This document shows, in pieces, positions 1 to 13,000 of a stretch of DNA of 64,000 nt (position 1 is the first letter of the stretch; every line of letters begins with the position of its first letter). The stretch is from Marasmius tenuissimus (Eukaryota > Basidiomycota > Agaricomycetes > Agaricales > Marasmiaceae): assembly GCA_029532415.1 (NCBI GenBank), contig JAQOTA010000027.1, positions 62,001 to 126,000 on the forward strand. The letters are read 5' to 3'. The notes beneath the pieces are model-generated. The model ran no database searches. It was not told the DNA's origin and saw nothing but the letters and a program-made list of their open reading frames with translations. The position numbers were made by a program, and so were the translations under genes.

Positions 1-1609
1 TGTGTTCATGGAAGAAAACGAAGAAAGGTGACGTTCGCGTTCATGACGTGCAGGAGAAACAATGAACAGAAGACTCACGAAAGGTGGTTTGACATCGAAA
101 TGCGCGGGATTATAACCTTTGGCAGCGACGAGTGCAGGGACATCAACGGCGTTGTGATTCTGCCCCGGTTCCCCCTCATTGACACCAAGGCCGCCACCCA
201 CGCCGGCACCTTGCCTCTGCTGGAGATATTGAGCAGGGATGGGTGGGACGTCCGGAATTCGCTCTCCAGTATTCCCAGGTATACCGCCCCCTGTGCTGCT
301 GCCGGAGGGAGTCTTTTGGTGATACGAGTATTGCATGTTAGGGTTCGAAGACCGTCCCTGCAAGGTCCTTTCTTTGCCATCCCAGGGCCCAGCTTGTAAC
401 GGAGTTTTGCGACCGTCAAAGTCAGCAGGTTTTCCGCCCCCGTTACCTGTCCCGCTCCCTCTGCCAGGGCCAGGCGCCGCAGGAGCATTGAATCGCGGTG
501 GATGTGCGCTCTGTCCGTACGTTCCACTGTACGTTGGCCCGGCACCCCCAGCGTTGCTATTGTTGAGCTCGAGTGCTGATAAGGCGCGCTGAACATCATC
601 GATAGCCGCACCGCCATTGCCACCATTGTTTCCTAGGGCAAACCCCGGTGCACCTGGTGCGCCAGGAGCACCAGGAGTTCGCCAGTCGCCTGCGACACCT
701 CCTGCCTGCGCATTCCACGGAGAAGATCTCCCGACCGGGCTTGTTGGCCCGCCGTATTGCTCGTATGGATCATAAGGGTCCTCCGCATACGTGTATTCGT
801 ATTGTTCCTCCTCAGCTGCTGCTGCTGCTGGAGCGTTGTTATCTGCAGCATGAGAGGTATGGTGGCCAGCTGCTTGAAGGGTACCAGACCGCTTGAGACC
901 GCTGACCAGCTTGTTTCGAGTTTGACCGGCACCCTGCGCACCGTATGTCAAAGAGACATGACGTCGCACGCCGGATGCTGCTTGGGGAGGAGAAGGATCT
1001 TCAGAAGAACCAGCCATGTTAGGGTCTGCTGGCGCTGCTGCCTGTGGTTGCTGTGAAAAAGAACTAGATCAGAATGACTTCGACCTCGATAGAGATAGAG
1101 AACGTACATCGTCGTCGTGAACAGCATAGCCGCCTATCTCCCGTTCCCAATCCTCATCATCTCCATCGTGCCCCGCGATTGCCGTCAAACTATTCATAGT
1201 CTTGGGAGTTAGAGTTCCTGACTTGGTTCCAGAACCTTGAAATGCTGGAGACCATTGTTCAGAAGCAAAAACGTGAGATTGAAAGGGTAGAGCAGAGGCA
1301 GCATCAGTATATCAATAAATCCTTCAACGACAACAGCAACGTACCACGATGGTATCTCGTTGGAAGTGAGCTCTGCCTGTGCAACGAACTTTTCTCTCCC
1401 ACTGCACCCACACCTCCTACCCAATCTTCATCTACCACCTCATCGTCGTTCCAGAGCTCTTGATTTTGAGATTCCTCTGATATAGCGTCTCGTGCGCCCG
1501 ATCTTGCAGACCTCGATGCTGCAGTGATAGTGTGATGTCGCCTCACTCCACCAGAATTAGGAGCAGCCTCTGGTTCAGAAGGTAACTGCTGGTTCGTCTG
1601 AGAGGACAT
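1..1609 (-). CDS. YTHDF/Pho92-type m6A reader, C-terminus cut by window edge
   Basis: Exons read as 1609-1345, 1217-1108 and 1050-79; all phases close at 0 and the next exon is outside the window. The visible 449 residues are the disordered N-terminal part: an RRHHTITAASRSAR stretch, an acidic WNDDEVVDEDWVGGVG motif, then HRQSSLPTRYHRG, a Gly/Pro/Asn-rich linker with PTSPVGRSSPW, and AAKGYNPAHFDVKPPF. The last segment matches what directly precedes a YTH domain (NYNPKDFDW in human YTHDF2). The family binds N6-methyladenosine in mRNA in the cytoplasm and affects decay or translation. The domain itself is not visible, so the assignment rests on the flanking motif and family-like linkers. Start chosen as the first ATG of the open frame. 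A GTGAGT donor follows the last visible codon. Confidence 0.72.
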
Positions 1610-3410
1610 GAGGGTAAGAACGGAAGAATTTGGTTTTTTTCACAACCAGATGGGCCGCAACGGTGGATCGTGATGTTCAGTTGTTAGGAAAAACTGGTGA
1701 TATCACTGCATCAACACAAGAGGCTGCCGTATGCGGCCCTAAGCGGAGAGGCGGAGCCCATCGTCCGTGACAGCTGCTTTGCTTTGCTCTTCCACGTCGA
1801 GAAATTAGCATCGACGAGTCCGTGTAAAAGATTAAAATTTAGACGGTAAGTTCTCGAACATATTTGGCTTCTATTTCGCTAACAGTGATTCAGTGGGTAC
1901 ATACTGTAGGGCTTACTCACACCCTTGATGATCTTATAACTGGAGATCTCCGACTTGTGGTTGCATTCCGAGAAGGCAAAGTATGCACGAAGAGAAAGTT
2001 GTGCGTCACTCCGTGGAAATCATGCTAGGAGACAATGAGTATGCTCGCAAGTATTCATTTGATGAGATTCCGATGTTGAGAAAAATAAGCTGATTAAGAC
2101 AGTGCATACTCAGTGCTGCAGGCAATGAAGGCCTTGATGGAACAAGTTTTGTACAGGCTCCTGGTCTAGAACAAAGGCCATTTATTCGCGGCGATGTAGC
2201 AAAGGCTCCTTTCCTAACGCTAAGTGGCGAGAACATCTCATTCGTTGATCAAAACCGAAGGAATGGAATTCAGCTTTTTTGGTCAAGAGCAGTCAAAATC
2301 AAAGGTGAGTACGACCAATTGTTCCTGGTCGTCGTGGAGAACTGAATCCTGGCCAGTCGAGTGACAGAGGGGCTTCCCTCACGTCTGCGTTACCCAAAGG
2401 TCATCACTTTGCCATACAGATGGATCACGGAACAGCCCGAGAGCGATCCTGGATGCAGTCACATCATGTCCTCTGTGATCCAGTCATCCAGGGCTCTGAA
2501 GTATGGACATCTTGGACGGGAATGTGGTGAGATATATCATTCACTCTGCCGGACTTCAGATGGATTGATCGAGATCCGAATCGCCTGATGTTCAGCAGTC
2601 GATGTTTTCAGCCACACGATTTTGTTGTGGAACAACAGGGAACAACACGTAGCCGTAGCGAAGTGTGTTATATTATCAATCCTGACCGCGAATCACGATA
2701 AGTTCTTCATTCTCGGGAAAACTCATCATCCAGGCGATATAGCGTTTTAAAAGTGGGTCCGCTCTGAGACGCTTGTACATCATTCGATCTTCACACATTG
2801 AAGCCAAAGTTATTATTTCCATCCTTTCTCGGCCTAGTACGCTTGCAGATGCGCGGGATCGTAACCATGGTGCTTGTGAGTAATGGTCTAGGCATCCCAT
2901 GTTCATTTGAGTGCTGACCACTTCATTTTAGGGGATACGGGCTTGTTTCTCAGTATAGGCAACGAAAATAAACTCCAGACGAATAGGTAGGACCTGAATA
3001 GGGGTGAAGCGCGGGAGAAGGAGCTAATGACATAGGTTAGCTGACACTGTCTTTAGCTACGGTAATGATGGGACGCGTCATGATGACTTGAGAAAAAAAA
3101 ATCGAAGCCCGAACGTGTTCTCCAGGGTGGACGAACAACATTTAGGGAACAATTGGTATGGTATCAATGATATTCTGGTCCTCCTGCAACGTCCATAGTT
3201 CATGCTCTCTGAACCTCCTTCGAAATGAACGTATGCTCGGGACGCGACACGCTTTGACATGATAGATAGTTTCGACCCTGACGCGACGTGACGCGACGGG
3301 CGGAAAATTGACGCCCGAGGCACGTGGTGGCGGTCAGACTTTTTATGGCACTCGCCTCGCGTCGACTTTCACCTTTCACCTCCACCATCACCTTCATTTC
3401 CAGTGGCATC
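1610..3410. other. Intergenic stretch, no convincing gene
   Basis: About 1.8 kb between the divergent m6A-reader gene and the first dynamin, so it must hold both promoters. Short open frames at 2361-2588 (+) and 2676-2921 (-) have mixed composition but lack a credible start, splice signals or a family I recognise. They may be decayed coding sequence. Nothing else is supported. Confidence 0.5.
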
Positions 3411-6400
3411 ATGTCCCACGCGACCCCCCCTTCCGCCTCATCATCTTCCCATCTAACGGCCTCGAACTATGCTTCTCGAAGAAAAGATCTCCTCGCCGTC
3501 GTCAACCAGCTTCGCTCACTGGGGTAAGTCTAAGAACGCTGTGGGTCTAAACAGTGTAGCTCACGCGAATAAAATCCCTTAAGTGCACAAGGAGAGCTAG
3601 ACCTTCCACGGATAGTCATCATTGGGAACCAGTCTGCAGGAAAGTCGAGTGTCGTGGAGGCGATTTCTGGGGTGAGTGGCACATACTGAAAGGGAGTCAG
3701 ATTGTTCAGCGTACTCAACATCGGTCAAAGATAAACCTTCCAAGGGACGCAGGAACTTGCACTCGTGCACCCATAGAATGCAGGCTCACATCCTCGGAGG
3801 AACCCTGGTCATGTCAAATCTACATCCGCGAAGAGTACGGTTCGACCGGCAAACGACTCGATGAAGTAAAGAACAAACCTTTTGGAAGGGTGATCACGAA
3901 TAAGGCAGATGTAGAAGATGCATTGCGCCGGGCACAGTTTGCCGTCTTGAACCCGAAGGTCGACCACCAAACCATACTCAAGACCAGCATCGACAGTCTC
4001 AGTGACTTGTCGACACCTCAATCTATGTCATTCTCCCGCAACGTTGTTTGTGTGGATCTCAAAGGACCAGACCTCACAGACTTGGCGTTCATTGATCTTC
4101 CTGGTATGCTTCCTGTTTCCCTGGGTACACGATCGTTCGATTCAGCTCCTAATTATAGGTATCATTCAAAATGCCGATGACGAGACGGTCTCTCTTGTCG
4201 AGGAAATGGTGGTGTCGCACATTGATGGCAACTGTTTAATTCTTGTCGCGCTGCCGATGACAGGTTGGGTGTTTTCTCCCGCTTTGATCTTGGTCTTGCT
4301 AACATCGAACTGCACAGATGACATCGAGAACCAAAAGGCTCTTCGGCTTGCGCGGCAGGCCGATGTTGAAGGTTCGCGGACGATCGGTGAGAAGCTTTGG
4401 ATATACGAACGCAACATAGCACTCATCTCGATATGCAGGTGTCCTCACAAAACCGGACATGCTAGGCGCTGGTTCGTTGAAGGCGCTGGAGCTTTGGAAC
4501 GACGTAATTGAAGGCCGCCGCCACCCTCTCCAGCATGGCTACTATGTGACACGTCAGTTGAACGATGCCGAACGCACGAAGAACGTGACACCAGCAGAGG
4601 CGCGTCGTCTGGAAGAGTCATTCTTCATGAACACCCAACCGTGGTCCAAATCTCGATGCGCTGGCCGATTCGGAACCAAGAGTCTGAGCAATGCGCTGAG
4701 TATGCTCCTCATGAACATCATCAATGACTCGTACGCTCTTTCGTTTTCTTGTTCCGCTAAGTGGCCTTCTCACCATTTGACAGCCTCCCACGTATCAAAC
4801 AAGAGACGGAACAGCAATTGAAGATGTGCAAGGAGGAGCTGTCTCATATCCCAGCCCGAATCGAAGAGGACCCCGTCACCTACATTTTGAACGCGATCAT
4901 CGCGTTTGCTGGTGAATTCCAGGGCTTTGTCCAAGGAGGTTCTGCGAATACAGCAAGTTTGATTCAGTCGCACAAGACGGAGTATGAGAAATTCAAGGTA
5001 GCAGTTCGCAAGACTGCGCCGAACTTTGTCCCGTTTCATGCTGGGGAGTCGGCTGACGGTTGGGACGAAAATTTCGAAGACGGCAGCGCAGAAGACACAC
5101 CTCAGTCAACTCAACGACCATTCAACTTGACTGCAATGCGGAATCATATTAAGAAGTTCGTCATCTCCAGTATCGTGTTGGACTTCTTGCTCACATTCCT
5201 CATAGGTCCATGACTCGTGAACTCCCGAACAACGTACCGTTCGAGGCAAAGGTGGCTTTGATCAGGCAATTCCAGGCAAAGTGGCAGTCCGCAGCTATCA
5301 ATGACTGTTATCGCGCCGTGAAACAACTCACCTTACAGCTAGTGATGAGATTGGTTCAAGACCGCTTTCAGCGTCACCACCTGCTACTGAGCGATGTCAA
5401 GTGAGAGTCTCTTCCTTTCACGTTTCGGCGCAATTCTTATCAGCCGACCAGGTCGTCCGTGTCTAAACTCTTCTCCCGTCACGACCAGCGTTGTTTGATG
5501 TTCCTTGAGGCGGCTTTGGAAATGGAGATGACTCCGGCCACCCAGAACAACCATTACTTGCAGTCTTCGACGGAGAAGTGGCATGCCAAGTACAAGTCTG
5601 CAAGGACGGGTACTGTGCCAATAACCAAATCAGCGTATGAGCCTCCGAAGCTCGATGGAGGGTTGTTCAATTTCAACAAAGGGTCTACGGGTAATTGGAC
5701 AGTCTCTCTTTATGTGATGGGCCCTTCCTGACTCACTCTCCTCATACCGACAGATTCACCCTTCGCCAAGCCGCCACCACTTCCTACGCCTGCTGAAGCA
5801 CCGACACTCAACACCGCTCCGAATCCAGGTAGGCCTCCAATCATTCAGTTCAGTAAGCGTCGGTATCTGACCTTCTGAAAGCCTCCGCATTTGGTGCAAA
5901 GAAACCGCCCACCAACAGTGGGTCATCGTTCGCAGAGCCGACCTCTTACAACAGTGTCTTTGCCAACACGCCCTCAGGGTCCTCAAACTCGATGTTTGCT
6001 TTGAGCGGATCGACATCACAACCGCTGCAGAAATCCGCAATCCCCTTCAGCTTTGAATCCTTCAAGCCCGCGACACCCGCATCGTCTACGCCATCGGCCA
6101 AGCCAAATACTCCCGAGCCACTTGTTGCAGGGAGCGAAGATGCCAATGAGCTACTCGCGATGTTAGCGAAGCACGGTTATTATGTTAGTAGCTTGGACGA
6201 TCTTGCGAAACTGAAGCCGGGAGATGAGTACGAGACTGAGCTGTTGGTGATGGCTGAAGTCCGGGGGTACTTCCAGGTTTCGTACAAGGTCCGTTTTGAG
6301 CCCAGTCATCCGATCGCGTAGCTTTCTGAACTTCGCTGTAGCGCATCATTGACAACATCCCCGGGTTGATCGACCTTCGATTCTTGAAGGAGCTGGGGAA

Positions 6401-6596
6401 GGAGTTGCAACCTTTCCTTGTCAAACAGTTGGGATTAGGGACTGCGGCCGCTAACGAAAAATGTGCAGAGTACCTGACTGAGGATAGGATGATTATCGCG
6501 AAGCGGAATGAGCTGGAAGCTAGACAGGCGAGGTTGGAGAGTGTTCAGGGGGAGTTGAACAACTTTCAACTTAGGTTAGATGGGGCTCTCTATTAG
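3411..6596 (+). CDS. Dynamin-like large GTPase (tandem copy 1)
   Basis: Twelve exons (3411-3523, 3584-3671, 3731-4103, 4159-4263, 4318-4386, 4439-4730, 4784-5155, 5206-5400, 5452-5690, 5754-5828, 5882-6288, 6342-6596) give 860 aa with all phases closed. The GTPase domain shows G1 GNQSAGKSS, the switch region DAGTCTRAP, G3 DLPG and G4 TKPD. A helical middle/stalk follows, then a Ser/Pro/Asn-rich linker (about residues 600-690), then a GED-like end (YETELLVMAEVRGYFQVSYK). There is no PH domain and no classical proline-rich tail, so it is of the Mx/DRP type. Such proteins assemble on membranes and use GTP hydrolysis to remodel them; the role of these basidiomycete forms is not known to me. ATG at 3411 begins a short Ser-rich leader before the GTPase domain. 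A paralogue lies 300 bp downstream. Confidence 0.9.
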
Positions 6597-6676
6597 CCTT
6601 TGGATGACTCCCTTTTCTTGGTTCTAATCTAACATACATCTGTCTCGTGTACACCTCTTTGTCTTGTCTCACGATA

Positions 6677-9600
6677 ATGCACGAACGCCGTCGGAATCTC
6701 ATAATGATACGTGCGTCCAGCTGAGTGCCAGTGCACGCGACGCGTCTTGGTGGCGGTGTCGCACGCCCTTCTTTGTCGTGTGCTTGTTTCTTTGTCCTGA
6801 TCCTCTTTGAAAAATGTTGCGGCAAAGACATACTGCTCCTTTACCTCTCTTCGCCTCCTTCATCTCGTCCGTTCGCATTGAGACACTGGGATAGCCTCTC
6901 ACATCTCCTCAACAAACTATGCCTCTCGACCGAAAGAGCTACTTGCCTTCATTAACCAACTGAGAGCTGTTGGGTATGTACTTATTCACCTTTGTCTTTG
7001 TCTTTCAAATGGTAGCTCGTTGTCACTAACATTGTGCTCACCAGTGCTCAAACGGAGCTGGATCTCCCTCGAATTGCTGTTATAGGTAATCAAAGTGCTG
7101 GAAAGTCGAGTGTCGTCGAGGCTATTTCGGGGGTGAGTATTTATCTTTCATAACCGAAAACTAGCCTCAACTTGCAAGCGCACAGATAAACGTTCCAAGG
7201 GATGCGGGAACCTGTACTCGATGCCCCATGGAATGTCGACTGTCGTCCTCGTCTGGCGACTGGTGTTGCCGTATGTACATTCGGACGGAATATGACGCTG
7301 GAGGGAAATCGTTGAACGAAGTAAAAGAGGTTCCATTTGGTCGGCGTATAACAGACAAGTCCAAAGTCGAGAACGCTATTCGTAGAGCCCAATTCGCTGT
7401 CTTGAACCCTGGGGTCAAACATGAAGCGATTCTCTCCAGCGATGTGGATAAGCTCTCATCTCTCGTCAGTGGCGAACCTGCGCTTCCTTTCTCGCGCAAC
7501 GTGGTTTGCATCGACCTTGAAGGACCTGATCTTACCGACCTTTCTTTTAGCGATTTGCCTGGTGCGTATTGGGGAATTTATCCTATCATGTGGAGTCACT
7601 GTCGCTCACATTGTGCAACAGGAATCATCCAAAATGCCCCGCAAGAGTCCATGATTACACTTGTTGAGGACATGGTCCTTTCTCATATCGAAGGAAACTG
7701 TTTGATTTTGGTCGCTTTACCGATGACCGGTACGTGTCTCTCTGTTTCCTGCGCCACGGCTATTAATGTACAAGTACAAAGACGATATTGAGAATCAAAA
7801 GGCTCTGAGGCTCGCGAAGAAAGTAGACCCGTCAGGTCGTCGCACGATTGGTCAGTGGCGGTCTATCCGTTTCGGGAACGAGTACTCATATCACTGGTAT
7901 CAGGCGTCATGACGAAGCCTGACATGCTAAACGCTGGGTCCAAGAAAGCTCTCGACCTTTGGCTCGAGGTGATCGAAGGAAAGAGACACGGACTTCACCA
8001 TGGGTACTATTGTACACGACAACCTAATGACCTCGAACGAAGCAAAGATATTACACCTGCAATCGCCCGCAAACTAGAATCTCAGTTTTTCGAAACGAGT
8101 TCCCCGTGGGCTCAATCTACTCACAAGCATAGGTTCGGTACTACCAACCTCAGCACAGCGCTCAACAACCATCTCATCACAATTATCAATGATTCGTACG
8201 TCTCCCGTCATGTCTCTGGCTTCTTGACTCAAGTGAAGTGCATAATTAGGTTGCCACAGATAACACAAGAGGCATTCGAACGATTGCAAGCCTGTAAGGT
8301 AGAACTAGCCGAAATCCCTGAAGCTATTGCCGAAGATCCTGCAACCTACCTCCTCAACGCGACCATTGCTTTTTGTGCCGATTTCCAACGATATGTTGAT
8401 GGCGACACCGGAAACTCAGCAGACCTCATTCAAGCTCACAAGCGCTCGTATGAGCGTTTCAAATACGCCATCCGCTCTACCGCACCGGAGTTTTCACCCC
8501 TTCTAGATTACGAGGAGCAGTCGTCGCCATCCACTTCTTCGCGAGAAGGATCTTCATCCTGTATCTCCTACAATCTCACTCGGATGCACATACACATCAA
8601 AAAGTACGTCTCGTTTTCTTGTTCCTTGAGCATCGTGAGCTAACAGCCCGACTCAGCTCTGTTACTCGGGAGTTGCCCAATAACGTTCCCTTCAAAGCCA
8701 AAGCGAGCTTGATCCAGGAGTTTCAGAGCAACTGGCCTGAAGCAGCTGAGGAGTGCTTCCAACAAGTCCATAAAGTCACAGAGCAGCGCTTGTTTGAGAT
8801 TATTGATGACCGATTCCAGCGCCACTCGCGTCTTCGGGGTGACATGAGGTGAGTCCGCCTTTACATATACACAATCAGTCTCTGAGCCTACGCTATCATG
8901 AAACAGGAACCTGGTTCGAGAGCTGCTCGAGACTCATAGCAACCGCTGTTTGATGTTTGTAAACGCGACTCTCGAATGCGAGCAGACACCTTACACGCAA
9001 AACACGCACTATCTACTAACCTGTACGGAAAAGTGGCTCGGGGAATATAAGGCCACTCGTGCAGATAGGATCAAAGCTTTGCGGGCGCCGGAGTCTCCCA
9101 TTACCACCGATAATGCGAATGCACGTTTGACGAAGCCGCTGCCAAAGCGAGGTACGAGTGACCGGCTTTCTGGACGTCAGGGGATACCACACTAACCTGC
9201 CTTTTACGCCCCTGTAGCCGCACTTCAGAGTGAGTCGACCCCTCCAAGCCCGGCAGCATCGTCGCCTGCACCTGCGAATGAGCAAGGTCCACCTTCTTCA
9301 AATCAGACGCCCGAAAAGAAATTGTCTCCTGAGGCGTTGAACGAATTGCTCTCTACGCTGGCTAAGCACGGATATACTGGGCTCACAGAGGAAGACTTAG
9401 GGAAATTAAAACCGGTAGATGAGTACGAGACAGAATTGCTGGTGATGGCAGAAGTTCGAGGATACTTCCAGGTCGCTTACAAGGTTCGTTGGGCGATATT
9501 CTTGACGTGTGTTTTGAGTTCTGACTTTTCGACCCTATTGAACTCGAAACCGTTTAGCGAGTAATTGATGCCGTTCCTTGTTGCATGGATCTCCACTTCC

Positions 9601-9800
9601 TGAAAGCGTTGGGCAAGAACATGCAGCCTTTTCTTGTTAAGAAACTGGGTCTGGGTACCTCAAGTGCTGGTGAGAAATGCGCACGATATCTGGCGGAAGA
9701 CCCAGAGACGGTGGCTCGGCGGAATGAGTTGATAACGAGGAGACAGAGGCTGGAAGGGGTGCAGCGAGCTCTCAGTAATTTTGATATCAGCATGGACTAG
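6677..9800 (+). CDS. Dynamin-like large GTPase (tandem copy 2), start uncertain
   Basis: Exons from the leader onward: 6891-6973, 7045-7132, 7186-7561, 7622-7729, 7782-7850, 7904-8195, 8250-8603, 8657-8848, 8907-9151, 9218-9483, 9558-9800, about 771 aa. Motifs are GNQSAGKSS, DAGTCTRCP, DLPG, TKPD and a GED-like end. Splice positions match copy 1, except that copy 1 has one extra linker exon. The linker between stalk and GED is shorter and different in sequence. No in-frame ATG exists between the stop at 6879 and the G1 motif: at 6891 the frame reads ATA GCC where an ATG would be expected. An upstream exon 6677-6710 (ATG, GTGCGT donor) could splice to an acceptor ending at 6881 and restore a start. 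The gene body is intact, so either explanation is open. Confidence 0.82.
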
Positions 9801-10067
9801 CGATCTACAGTCGATCTTTTTAGCTGTTACCATGGGTCGTCTGCATAATTCACTTTCCCCCTCTTTCAGTACTTACATAGAAGGAAGCGAGAGGTGGCCA
9901 TTCTGGCGCTTGCCGTAACCTGCATAAGCACAAGCCCCGACTTAGGCAGGCGCTTAGTAGCTCGCGGGTGGTTCCATTCTTACCACATTCAACAACGCAG
10001 CTTGTTTTCTTTTGTCATTAATTCCTCTCTCTCTCTCTCTCCTTTCCAGTAACGTCTTCCCCAAACG

Positions 10068-13000
10068 ATGGGCCGATCAAAACTAAAAGCAGGAAAGGGC
10101 AGAGGTGGTCACGCTCCACGCGTCGCGCTCCAAACGCTGCCCGCAAGAGTCCGTCCCCACTGCCACGACGAAAATGACGTTGAGGATGAAAGTACTGACA
10201 TTTTGTCTGGTGAAGAAGACCTTGAGAACGACGAAGAGTGCAATGTCACGGATCGAGAGAAAGACGTGGCAACGAGGATTAGGGTATGTCAGCCGCACAA
10301 GTTCGTTGACTTGTCAGCGTGTTCCCGACTTTTGAATACGGTCATAGGATTTAATCTCTGAAGTTTTCTCGTTGGAACGCAAGTCGTCGTATTGCCATAA
10401 CCAAACATACCACGTATCCGACATTCCCAATCCATTACTCAGAATTGACGGGTTTGATTTTCTTGGAGTACCAGTCAATGGTTCCACAGCTCGAGACATC
10501 GCCCCTTTCTTTCAGCCCCACTCTTCCGAGAAGAATTCCTCACAGACAACACGGTTCTTAGCATTCCAAAAGGTAACGCTGCAAGACGTGAGGTAGTCTA
10601 TATAGAACGACTGCTCACGAGCAACTTGTTCTCTCACAGGTGGCAATCATGAATGCGAAGTGGGATGAATGGGTTCACGACACCGTTCTTCCGCCCCTGT
10701 GTCGCGCAATGGACATAAAAGCAAACGACAAAGCTCGTTGCCATCTTAACCAAATCCTCCTGCAAGAGCCAGGTTCACTGTAAGCGCTTGCCGCCGCCTA
10801 CCCATATCAACTTGACTGACCTTGATGATTGCAGTTTCCAAAAGTGTCCTGAGTGAGTCCCCATGCCCCTTTTTCCATACACTATTCTTGACGCGCAGAG
10901 CAGAACGCCGGAAGACGATTCAAAAACGTTCGGTTATCTCCACGTCGTTCTTCCGTCCATATACGCAGGATGCGTAGTCGATATGCTGTATCAGGATCGT
11001 TCCACGACTATTGAATCTGAAGCCGGCGATGGTCTCACTGCACACGTCTTTGGCTACTACTCGGGCGTCTCGTATATAGCCAGCCCTCTCACGTCCGGCT
11101 ATAGGCTTTCATTGGTTTATCGCCTCACCCAAACCTCTGACGGATACTTTCCAGTCGCCCCTGACCTCTCGGAGGGTCGTAACCTTCAGCTGCCGTTGTC
11201 AATGTGGAAGGAAGCACCAGCGAATGCAGCTCCATCTTTACTAGCACTTCTTCTAGATCACGATTACGGTGACCTTTCCCGGTTATCGACCCATGTTCTG
11301 GAGAAAGGCCCCGATACGCGTTTGCTGGACGAGATTATCCCGATCGCCTCTCAGCTAGGCTTCAAGTTAGCCTTATCACGGTTCACACATACTCAGGAAT
11401 GTGTGAAGGAGCTACCTGTCGACTGGTCGCGAGCTCGCCACATCCAATCGTCCGACGATTGGTGCGACTTGATATATGATGTTGGAACCGACGATCTTTC
11501 GATGGACAACAGGGACCTCGAAGAAACTATTGAGATTCGTGATCTCTTTGCGCTCTCCGGTAGGCCAGTGAGCTTCTCAGATGCAGCGCACATGGAGATC
11601 GAGGGTACGAACTTGTTGGGGAAGGAGGATATCACGGAAAGAAACCACGAGTCCGATTTTGAATCTACTGAACGGAACGTAAGTGTCGCCAAGCTTCTAG
11701 GCTTTTTTGCAATTCTGAATGTCTTTGCAGTATGGAGTTTTGACCCATAGTAAGGCTTGATTTTGTTCTACCTTGGGACATCATTTCGCTAATAATCGCC
11801 GCCTTCCAGCTCGAAATGCCGCTGCTCTTCTGATATGGAGACATGATGTGAACATTGACATAGTGACCCGAAGCGACGCGTTTGACTACGCCTTCGACAT
11901 TCTGGAGGCCTCCACGTCTTCAAGTCCAGTCGGTGATGAGGACGAGGCGGTCTGCGCACTTCTAGGCTGTTGTGAAGGTGCTATAAAGTCGCGCAACCCC
12001 GATAATGTACGAAAGGCCTTTTCGGTTCTTTGCGGTGTTGCCATGCGTTGGAAGGATAATCGATTATTCCAAGAAACCACGCAACGCTGCCGCGTAGCCT
12101 CTCATTTGGAGTATCTGGATGACAGCGTGTGCAAATTACTTCACGAAGCTTTCGGATGGGAGTCGCTGAAGCAAGTGTGCGTTATCCTTGATCCTATTGC
12201 TTCATCGCCTATGCTAAATAACCATGTAGCTTCACAAAGATCGCAACGGCCGAGATATCTAACAAAACACGGTACGAGTTCGTGGATCGACTCTCGCATA
12301 TACCGTGGTCAGGGAATGGTGTGAAACCCAGTCCGAGGCTATCTTGGATGACCTGCGGCATCCAGACTCGAGTGAGGTCGAGTGGTTGCTTGAGATGATC
12401 AAACAACGGGGCTTCACCTACTTTCGGGAAAGGCAAGCTCCCTCTGATTCATGTTTGAGTTACGGGCATTGATCTGCTTCTTTCCTCCAGGATTCTTTCC
12501 CAGCTTGAAACCTTCGCTCCGTACCGACACGACTTTTGGAGAAACTTTACCCTTACGCTCTATCGGGACTACAGATCGGTACCAGGAGCCTCGTCAAAGG
12601 TTGTTCAAGGGACCGTGAGCAGAATCCTTCAGCAATACTTGGAAACCCTTCCAACTTTTCCGACGGTCAAGCAGAAGGCATCTGCTCACTCAAATGATTT
12701 GGTGATTTGGGGGAACCCTCAAACCATCATCGATGCCGTTCAACTTTGTGTACGAGTTCAACAACCTTCTTTCTGTTCGAGAATATTCGTCGACATGCGG
12801 AAGTCATTCGATTCTCGAGGCCCCGCTGAGTACATCAACGAGTGGCTCCTCGGGCTAGTCGTGCCTATGAATAAGTTGTGCGTATCCGAGCCCGCACTGA
12901 CGCAACACCTGGATTTGTTCTTCGAAACTGCCGCCGTAGCGATTATTCGGGGAGGGATGTCTGTCACTTGCGGCTCCGAAAATTTCGAAAAGCTGGGTAT

